In this document: positions 1-6,836 of the stretch, piece after piece
How the letters are laid out: each line of letters opens with the position of its first letter
How positions within the stretch are numbered: position 1 is the stretch's first letter
Assembly (NCBI GenBank): GCA_029934875.1
Contig: JAOZLK010000093.1
Location: 1 to 10,540 of the forward strand
Direction: 5' to 3'
Length of the DNA: 10,540 nt
DNA from: Bacteroidales bacterium
GTDB taxonomy: Bacteria > Bacteroidota > Bacteroidia > Bacteroidales > GCA-2748055
Made by a program: the position numbers and the translations under genes
Notes under the pieces: generated by a model
The model's database searches: none
What the model was told of the DNA's origin: nothing
The model's input: the letters and a program-made list of their open reading frames with translations, nothing else

Positions 1-1
1 A

Positions 2-205
2 AGGGCGCTCAGCACTCTGACCTACAGGGAAGCCAGTATTATCAGGCTATATTTCGGGCTCAACGGTAAACATCCGCATACCCTGGAGGAAATAGGGGAA
101 GAGTTTAACCTAACCCGTGAAAGGGTCAGGCAGATTAAAGAAAAGGCAATCAAAAGGCTCAAGCACACCACCCGCAGTAAAATCCTGAAGAGTTACCTGG
201 GCTGA
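2..205 (+). CDS. rpoD: Primary sigma factor RpoD/SigA, C-terminal end (partial)
   Basis: This is the 3' end of a sigma-70 family gene that begins before the window. The last 67 residues are visible, in the frame starting at base 2, with a TGA stop at 203-205. They cover sigma region 4: a helical part with [14 protein letters not shown], then the region 4.2 helix-turn-helix with [22 protein letters not shown] (shown in pieces: TLEEIGEEF at about residues 31-39 and [12 protein letters not shown] at about 42-53), which reads the -35/-33 promoter element. The tail [20 protein letters not shown] matches, from memory, the ending of the short Bacteroidota primary sigma factor. The protein would be the core RNA polymerase specificity subunit for housekeeping promoters. 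The gene converges with the DUF2807 gene, only 2 bp separating the stop codons, so its terminator must lie within the opposing gene. The upstream regions 1-3 are outside the window. Confidence 0.95.
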   Translation, partial: RALSTLTYREASIIRLYFGLNGKHPHTLEEIGEEFNLTRERVRQIKEKAIKRLKHTTRSKILKSYLG

Positions 206-207
206 GA

Positions 208-933
208 TCAGTCCTTCTTCACAATGTCGCCAGCGCTGGACTTTGATGATTTGATTACCCGGGCATCACCTCTATAATGAATATTTCCTGCACTGGAAGC
301 ACTCATGGAAATTTCATCCGTGGCGTATACCCTTGCATCACCTGCACTGGAAACATCCACTTTCACCTGTCCTGCCACCAAATCGAATGCATGCAGATCA
401 CCGGCGCTACTCAGGGATGCATTAAAAACATCTGCTTTCCCTGCCAGCCGGGCATCCCCGCTTGAACTGATTCCAAGATCAATGCGGCTTGCTTCCACCT
501 CCAGGCTCAGATCGCCGGCACTGCTGATCCCCAGTTCAAGGTGATCACAATGAAAGAGGTTTTGCCCCTCACAATCACCGGCACTGCTTATTTTCAGATC
601 AGTAAGCTTTGGCAGGGTCACATACACTTTCTTGGATTTGGCATTCCGGATATTTACCCGGTCCGTTCCCACCTCAAGCATTTTACCGTTTAAACTGGTT
701 TCAATTACCTCCATCAGGTTTTCGTCGGCCACCACTCTTACTTCAAAATTGTCTCCTTCGCTGAGGATCACATCAATTCCGGAGCTGATCATAAGCCCGG
801 TAAATCCGGAAATATCCCGGGTCTCTTCTTCCACGTTTCCGTTTCCGGAAACTCGATTATCCCAAGCACCAACGATGCAAGAAGTACTCGTAAGAGCAAG
901 GACTACAAATAATAACAATGTCAATTTTTTCAT
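208..933 (-). CDS. DUF2807 (head GIN domain) lipoprotein
   Basis: The protein has 241 residues. Residues 1-18 form a lipoprotein-type signal peptide (KK, then a leucine/valine-rich core), with a probable lipidated Cys19 in TSTSC; the lipobox is not classical. The residues after Cys19 (IVGAWDNR) carry no acidic surface-export signal, so I infer a periplasm-facing lipoprotein. Residues ~35-240 match the DUF2807/head GIN type: FTGLMISSGIDVILSEG at 44-60, followed by seven SSAGD-like motifs about 19-21 residues apart, as expected for rungs of a beta-solenoid. The function of the family is unknown; automatic labels such as 'auto-transporter adhesin' are weak. The ATG at 931-933 is supported by a GGAG five bases upstream (939-942), unusual for this phylum. 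The gene lies 68 bp after rlmI on the same strand and may be read from it or from its own promoter. Confidence 0.9.
   Translation of the reverse strand: MKKLTLLLFVVLALTSTSCIVGAWDNRVSGNGNVEEETRDISGFTGLMISSGIDVILSEGDNFEVRVVADENLMEVIETSLNGKMLEVGTDRVNIRNAKSKKVYVTLPKLTDLKISSAGDCEGQNLFHCDHLELGISSAGDLSLEVEASRIDLGISSSGDARLAGKADVFNASLSSAGDLHAFDLVAGQVKVDVSSAGDARVYATDEISMSASSAGNIHYRGDARVIKSSKSSAGDIVKKD
226..588 (-). repeat. Seven SSAGD-type protein repeats within the DUF2807 gene
   Basis: The repeated core SSAGD occurs at residues 116-120, 137-141, 156-160 (SSSGD), 175-179, 195-199, 213-217 (SSAGN) and 232-236. The spacing is about 18-21 residues. On the plus strand it appears as recurring cc(a/g)gc(a/g)ct(g/a) strings. 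The regular period fits one short turn of a beta-helix per repeat. The bases between motifs have diverged, so this is an old protein repeat and not a recent DNA tandem duplication. Confidence 0.8.
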
Positions 934-1001
934 TAGTTCTCCACTTTTTAAGTTAGTATTTGGCTGGAACTATAGTATAAGACGTTTGAAAAATTAAAAT
1001 G

Positions 1002-2189
1002 TTACTCCACCTCGAGGACAAGACCTTTCAGGTACTCTCCTTCGAGATGATAAAGGCTTATGGGGTGGTCGGCCGGCTGGCTAAGTTGCTGCAGAACCCT
1101 GACATTGCGTCTGGCATTGGCTGCAGCCACAAAAACCGACTTTCTGAAATTCTCCTTACTGACAGCCTGGGAACAGCTGAAGGTGAAAAGGATGCCGCCG
1201 GGGGCAATTACCTCAAAGGCCCTTTGATTGAGACGTTTATATCCCTGAAGCGCATTATTCAAAACATTCTGGTGCTTTGCAAAAGCCGGTGGGTCAAGAA
1301 TGATCAGGTCATACTGATCTTTGATTTCCCTGAAATAGGAAAAGGCATCTACTGCATAAGCCTCATGGATGCTACTCCCCGGAAAGTTCATCTCCACGTT
1401 CTCACGTGAGAGGTCGATGGCCTTGCCCGAGCTATCCACTGTATGAACAAGTTCGGCACCTCCACCCATGGCATAAACACTGAAGCCTCCGGTATAACCG
1501 AACATATTCAATACTTTCCTGCCGGGTGACCAGGAGCCCAGCATCCTGCGGTTCTCACGCTGATCAATAAAAAATCCTGTTTTCTGTCCCTCGGTCCAGT
1601 TTACATTGAAACTGAAGCCATTCTCCTTCACCTGGCCCTGGACCGCATCTCCGAAAAGAAATCCCGAGCGATCAGTAATGCCCGGTTTATCAGGGAGAGT
1701 CGACTGGCTCTTATTATATATGGTATGAATTCGATCCCCTGCTACTTTCAACAAAGAGGCCTTTATGGACTCCAGGCTTTTAAACATCCCGATGGAGTGC
1801 ATCTGCACCACTGCTGCCCCTGCATAATAATCAACGATCAGTCCGGGCATGCCATCACCCTCGGCATTCACCCATCTGAAAACATTGGTCTCCTGGCTGT
1901 CAACCACACCCAGCTTCTCCCTTAGTTTCCATGCCCTTAATATCCGATTGTCCCAGAAATCCTGGTCGATATCCACCTGTTTAAAACTGAGCACCCGCAC
2001 TGCGATGGATCCTTGCTGGTAATGCCCCATAGCCAGGAATTCATCCTTATTGTCGTAAATATCGACAACATCGCCTTCGCGTTCAGGCCCGTGTATCTTC
2101 TTAATGGCCCCCGAAAATACCCAGGGATGAAAACGTCTGAGCGACTGATCCTTACCCGATTTCAATACAATCTTAGTCCGTTCACTCAT
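1002..2189 (-). CDS. rlmI: Class I SAM-dependent rRNA methyltransferase, RlmI type
   Basis: At 395 residues this is close to the 396 of E. coli RlmI, which makes m5C1962 in 23S rRNA. Residues ~1-80 form the N-terminal PUA-like RNA-binding domain (LKSGKDQSLRRFHPWVFSGAI). The middle (~85-215) ends with TGFFIDQREN at 204-213, typical of the family. The Rossmann methyltransferase domain follows: motif I NMFGYTGGFSVYA at 228-240 for SAM binding, an acidic VDSS at 251-254, DPPAF at 299-303 (motif IV) and FSCS at 337-340, where Cys339 is the likely catalytic cysteine of motif VI. The start ATG (2187-2189) is one base after the exonuclease stop, so translational coupling is likely. Family membership is firm. 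The exact target base is inferred from E. coli, and RlmK- or RlmO-like specificity is not excluded. Confidence 0.9.
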   Translation of the reverse strand: MSERTKIVLKSGKDQSLRRFHPWVFSGAIKKIHGPEREGDVVDIYDNKDEFLAMGHYQQGSIAVRVLSFKQVDIDQDFWDNRILRAWKLREKLGVVDSQETNVFRWVNAEGDGMPGLIVDYYAGAAVVQMHSIGMFKSLESIKASLLKVAGDRIHTIYNKSQSTLPDKPGITDRSGFLFGDAVQGQVKENGFSFNVNWTEGQKTGFFIDQRENRRMLGSWSPGRKVLNMFGYTGGFSVYAMGGGAELVHTVDSSGKAIDLSRENVEMNFPGSSIHEAYAVDAFSYFREIKDQYDLIILDPPAFAKHQNVLNNALQGYKRLNQRAFEVIAPGGILFTFSCSQAVSKENFRKSVFVAAANARRNVRVLQQLSQPADHPISLYHLEGEYLKGLVLEVE

Positions 2190-2190
2190 A

Positions 2191-2778
2191 TTATTTAGAT
2201 AAGGCGTTTCTCAATTCATAATAAATCTCAAGACAAATCCAGGCATCGGTCGCTGCATACCTGAGTTGCGCTTCAGTAAGTATATTAGCATCCCAGTTGG
2301 ACACCTGCTGTGATTTTGAAATGCGGTGACCAAGAATTATGGAACTCAGTTTCTTGAGCCCCTTCTCCCAAATCTGAAATGCTTCTACGTAACGCTGCAG
2401 ATCCAGGAATCCACCGGGCTCAAATTGAAAATCACAGCGCATTCTCCGGATATCATCATTCAGGCCCGTCCCTACTTTCATCACCTCAGGGTCACTGAGC
2501 AACTTCAAAAGCTCAGCAGGATAGCCAATGCGGCTCACCCTGATCAACCATGCATGATCGGATGCTGAAAGTTGTATCAGGGAGGTGGGGTAGGAAGTTC
2601 CCTTTTTAAAGGAAGGCCTCGTCTCGGTATCAAATCCAAGAATCTTCTGTGCTGAAATGGTTTCGATTGCTTCCTGGAATTCTTCTTCCGTCTGAATTAG
2701 AGTGATGGGCCCTTCATAATGGATCAGATCAAGGGCTGCAACTTCTTCGTGGGTAATCTCGCTTTGATATAATTTCAT
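2191..2778 (-). CDS. 3'-5' exonuclease, DnaQ/RNase D fold (WRN-exonuclease-like)
   Basis: This is a 195-residue, single-domain DEDDy-type exonuclease. Motif Exo I is GFDTETRP with Asp50 and Glu52; Exo II is KVGTGLNDDIRRM at 101-113 with Asp108/Asp109; Exo III is YAATD at 174-178 with Tyr174 and Asp178. GLKKLSSIILGHRISKSQQV at 140-159, followed by SNWD, is the usual segment before Exo III in RNase D, WRN and EXD2 proteins. All metal-binding residues appear intact, so it should degrade DNA or RNA from the 3' end using two metal ions; the substrate cannot be told from sequence. RNase D has extra HRDC domains that are absent here, so WRN/EXD2-like is the better description. The start codon overlaps the DUF5063 stop in ATGA (2775-2778), and rlmI starts 1 bp downstream. 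Confidence 0.92.
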   Translation of the reverse strand: MKLYQSEITHEEVAALDLIHYEGPITLIQTEEEFQEAIETISAQKILGFDTETRPSFKKGTSYPTSLIQLSASDHAWLIRVSRIGYPAELLKLLSDPEVMKVGTGLNDDIRRMRCDFQFEPGGFLDLQRYVEAFQIWEKGLKKLSSIILGHRISKSQQVSNWDANILTEAQLRYAATDAWICLEIYYELRNALSK

Positions 2779-3320
2779 TCTTCTGTGGGATCAATGCCTG
2801 CAACAAAAAGGTCATGGAGCGAGGAAAGAGAGCGAAGTAGCTTCTTACCCCAGTGTTCCGTAAACCGCACCTTTACCTCCCATACTGCATCATTCATAAG
2901 CTCTTCAAGTCCGCGACTATAGAGGGAGGTGAAATCTCTGAGTTCCTGGTAAACGTCTGCCAGGTCCTCTGAAATTGTATGAGTAACCAGGTCGGAACGA
3001 TCAAATTCATCATCCTCTGCTGGACGCAGAATTTCATTGTGTGGACCCAGGATGGCAAGAATCCGCTGAAAGACTTCCGCCCACTCCTGCTCTGATACTG
3101 TCGTCTCCACTCCCGCTTCGCTAAGCGGCTCATTATCACCAATTTTCAGAATAGACCGGTATACCTCCGACAGATGTGTCAATGCCTCAACAATAAATGC
3201 CCTGCCATTTTTTTCCTTCAGGTCCTCCAGGAAAGTAGCTGCTTCATTGGCAGCCCTTACAAAGGTGACGACCTCTTCGGCATAGACAAAGGCACGAAGT
3301 TTCTCCTGATTTTCAAACAT
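2775..3320 (-). CDS. DUF5063 family protein
   Basis: The product is 181 residues, soluble, rich in Glu and Leu, and apparently all-helical, with no signal peptide or membrane segment. Recognisable parts are FVYAEEVVTFVRAANEAATF near residues 11-30, LSEVYRSILKIGD near 50-62, a Leu-rich ISEDLADVYQELRDFTSLYS near 116-135, and a C-terminal EVKVRFTEHWGKKLLRSLSS stretch. I recognise it as the DUF5063 family of Bacteroidota, which from memory commonly sits directly before this exonuclease. No catalytic motif is visible and I assign no function. The coupled ATGA overlap with the exonuclease suggests the two are made in fixed proportion and may interact. A -7-like box lies only 4 bp before the ATG. 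Confidence 0.85.
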   Translation of the reverse strand: MFENQEKLRAFVYAEEVVTFVRAANEAATFLEDLKEKNGRAFIVEALTHLSEVYRSILKIGDNEPLSEAGVETTVSEQEWAEVFQRILAILGPHNEILRPAEDDEFDRSDLVTHTISEDLADVYQELRDFTSLYSRGLEELMNDAVWEVKVRFTEHWGKKLLRSLSSLHDLFVAGIDPTEE

Positions 3321-3324
3321 GCGG

Positions 3325-3332
3325 CAAAGATA
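3325..3332 (-). promoter_or_regulatory. Possible Bacteroidota -7 box before the DUF5063 gene
   Basis: On the minus strand the bases read TATCTTTG, a perfect match to TAnnTTTG. The box is 4 bases before the ATG, so transcription would start at or inside the start codon, giving a nearly leaderless mRNA. I find no TTTG -33 element at the usual distance, so a chance match in this T-rich tail is quite possible. Confidence 0.3.
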
Positions 3333-3359
3333 AACAAATGCCCTTAATTGCAGGGCACT
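3326..3359 (-). terminator. Hairpin with T-rich tail after recQ (candidate terminator)
   Basis: Read on the minus strand, AGTGCCCT (3359-3352) can pair with AGGGCATT (3344-3337) around a 7-base loop, an 8-bp stem with one G-T pair. It is followed by TGTTTATCTTT (3336-3326). The hairpin begins directly after the recQ TAG stop. The stem is short and the T run is broken, so it may be a partial terminator or attenuator rather than a strong stop. Confidence 0.5.
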
Positions 3360-5294
3360 CTATTTCAGAGCAATCCTCAAATCTGCTCCACGAATCAACA
3401 CACCCGATTCGATGAGGTATTCAAGTACCTGTATTATTTGCTGTGGATCGCCGGGAATAGAGTCCACCATGGACTCAAGCTCCTTGCCGCCACCTACCAG
3501 GAGATCCAGAATTGCACTCTTCAGCTCGGTGAACTCAGGGCTTCCCGGCTTTAACTCCTTTTTATCCAAACACACGTCGCAGCGACCACACCTGGGGACC
3601 TTAATCTGTCCGAAATAACCAAGAAGGAACTGATTCCGACAGATACTTTCCGAAGAGGCAAAGCGAATCATCTCCCCTATCCTTTTTTCATAGCGCTCTT
3701 TCCTGAACCTGTATCGCTCCGGAGAAATCAAAAGATTATCATCATCCAGGCGCTCCTCCAGGAAAGTAATCACAGGGATGTTTTTACGTGGAATATAGTG
3801 AATGATCTGCCTTGATACCAGGGATTTCAGAAAGTCATAAACTTTCAGCGGAGGCAAACCTGAACGCCTGGCCAGGAGTGACTCATCAATCCTCACATAA
3901 GTGGAAAAGAGGCCAGTATAGGACCGAAGCAACAATTTAATAAAGGCGTCAAACTCTTCATTCTTTACCTGGAATCCGTATAGATCATCCCGGCCTGCAC
4001 GAAACATTATTCTCGACGGGTTATTGAAGGCCTCGGTCAGCACAATATAGCCTTCCCTGGCCAGGATGGTAATCGAAGAGTGCGCCACCATCGAATTAAG
4101 CTTGTATTTGTGCAGGAAATCACCAAATTCAAAATCATATTGTTGCCCCTTTCCGCTGCCAAGTGGTATCTGCAGAAAATTCCCCAGGGCCGCATATACC
4201 TGCCTGATTTTCGGAATTCCCGGGAAGTTAACTTCAATTCTTTGTTCGGCAACCCGGATGTCAGTCTTGCTAAAAAGGAGAATGGACCATGATTTTTGCC
4301 CGTCACGTCCGGCCCTTCCCGCCTCCTGAAAATAGGCCTCGGGAGTATCCGGAAGATCCACATGCATCACAAAGCGCACATCAGGCTTATCGATCCCCAT
4401 ACCAAAAGCATTGGTTGCCACCATCACCCTGAAGCGGTCGGTGATCCACTCCTGTTGTTGCCTGTCACGTTCATCCTGCTTCATCCCGGCATGATAATAG
4501 GCCGCTGAGACTCCCTTTTCAATTAACAGCCGGGAGAGCTCGCGACACTTCTTTCTGCTTCGGGTATAAATAATCCCGCAGCCGGCTATGTTCCCGACAA
4601 TCCGGATCAACTCACGATTTTTATTTTCTGTCGCCCTTACCACGTAGGCCAGGTTGGGCCGGTCGAAGCTCATTGAAAGCAGGTTCTCATTGCGAAATCC
4701 CAGTTGTTTCTGGATATCGGATGCCACTTCCGGGGTTGCCGTGGCAGTAAGGGCCAGGATAGGCACCTCTTCCAACACCTCCCTGATTGACCTTATTTCC
4801 AGGTAAGAGGGCCTGAAATCGTAGCCCCACTGAGAAATACAATGAGCCTCATCAACTGCAATAAGGTTTACATTCATATCCCTGATTCTGGCCCTGAATA
4901 AATCAGTTTTCAAGCGTTCGGGCGAGACATAGAGAAATTTAAATCCTCCAAAAACACAATTATCAAGTGTAATTATTATCTCATTCCGGGTCATTCCGGA
5001 ATGAATGGCTGCAGCCTTTATTTTCCTCTTCACCAGCTGATCAACCTGGTCCTTCATCAGTGCTATCAGGGGGGTAACCACGATGCAAATCCCCTCCCTG
5101 GCCATGGAGGGCACCTGGAAAGTAATGGACTTTCCTCCCCCTGTGGGCATCAGTGCAAGGGTATCCTTTCCCTCCATAACCGAGTTGATGATTTCCTCCT
5201 GAAGGGGGCGAAATTCTGAGTAGCCCCAAATTGCGGATAAAATGGCTCGAATTTCGGCACCATCAGCTAAGCTTTTTTTTTGTAATTTTGCCAC
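3360..5294 (-). CDS. recQ: ATP-dependent DNA helicase RecQ, Bacteroidota-type architecture
   Basis: This 644-residue superfamily 2 helicase unwinds DNA 3'-5' and would act in recombination and fork repair. Motifs seen: FRPLQ (28-32, motif 0), PTGGGKS (50-56, Walker A), DEAH (148-151) followed by the aromatic-rich loop CISQWGYDFRPSY (152-164), TATAT (183-187), and QEAGRAGRDG (323-332, motif VI arginine fingers). The four-cysteine zinc site is Cys552, Cys569, Cys572 and Cys575. About 200 residues separate the helicase core from the zinc site, including a winged-helix-like stretch near 471-505; after the zinc site only ~70 residues remain and no HRDC domain is seen. This differs from E. coli RecQ, where zinc and winged-helix domains directly follow the core. 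The start is GTG (5292-5294), with no in-frame ATG before Met40, which lies after motif 0. A nine-A tract occupies codons 5-8. Confidence 0.93.
   Translation of the reverse strand: MAKLQKKSLADGAEIRAILSAIWGYSEFRPLQEEIINSVMEGKDTLALMPTGGGKSITFQVPSMAREGICIVVTPLIALMKDQVDQLVKRKIKAAAIHSGMTRNEIIITLDNCVFGGFKFLYVSPERLKTDLFRARIRDMNVNLIAVDEAHCISQWGYDFRPSYLEIRSIREVLEEVPILALTATATPEVASDIQKQLGFRNENLLSMSFDRPNLAYVVRATENKNRELIRIVGNIAGCGIIYTRSRKKCRELSRLLIEKGVSAAYYHAGMKQDERDRQQQEWITDRFRVMVATNAFGMGIDKPDVRFVMHVDLPDTPEAYFQEAGRAGRDGQKSWSILLFSKTDIRVAEQRIEVNFPGIPKIRQVYAALGNFLQIPLGSGKGQQYDFEFGDFLHKYKLNSMVAHSSITILAREGYIVLTEAFNNPSRIMFRAGRDDLYGFQVKNEEFDAFIKLLLRSYTGLFSTYVRIDESLLARRSGLPPLKVYDFLKSLVSRQIIHYIPRKNIPVITFLEERLDDDNLLISPERYRFRKERYEKRIGEMIRFASSESICRNQFLLGYFGQIKVPRCGRCDVCLDKKELKPGSPEFTELKSAILDLLVGGGKELESMVDSIPGDPQQIIQVLEYLIESGVLIRGADLRIALK
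5273..5281 (-). repeat. Nine-base A tract near the recQ start (T9 on the plus strand)
   Basis: The recQ message reads GTGGCAAAATTAC followed by nine A residues and GC. The tract covers recQ codons 5-8, where a one-base slip or indel would change frame. An ATG at 5294-5296 overlaps the GTG start in a different frame and enters the recQ frame if one A is gained or the ribosome slips -1 on the tract. In its own frame it stops after nine codons at TAG. Confidence 0.75.
5283..5290 (+). promoter_or_regulatory. Probable -7 box of the guaB promoter
   Basis: TAATTTTG matches the Bacteroidota -7 consensus TAnnTTTG exactly and ends 31 bases before the guaB ATG, implying a leader of roughly 25 bases. 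The box lies inside the first codons of the divergent recQ gene. I could not find a convincing -33 TTTG at 19-21 bases upstream, so the call rests on the -7 match and the position. Confidence 0.45.
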
Positions 5295-5306
5295 ATTTAA
5301 AAATAA

Positions 5307-6791
<1,485 letters not shown>

Positions 6792-6836
6792 TATTAATTG
6801 ACACATTTCGTTTTACATTAAACTTATATCATAAAA

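Noticed and set aside
934..1001. Promoter-like TAATTTTT and a TATACT stretch before the DUF2807 gene (minus strand)
   Set aside because: The first misses the final G of TAnnTTTG and the second fits only the sigma-70 pattern of other phyla; neither has a matching upstream element, so no feature was called.
999..1409. A 136-codon plus-strand open frame opposite rlmI
   Set aside because: It is antisense to conserved methyltransferase motifs and its product resembles nothing; treated as a shadow.
6798..6803. Perfect TTGACA (-35-like) in the guaB to parvulin gap
   Set aside because: No TATAAT-like box lies 16-18 bases downstream, and Bacteroidota primary promoters use TTTG / TAnnTTTG instead; likely chance in an A/T-rich gap.
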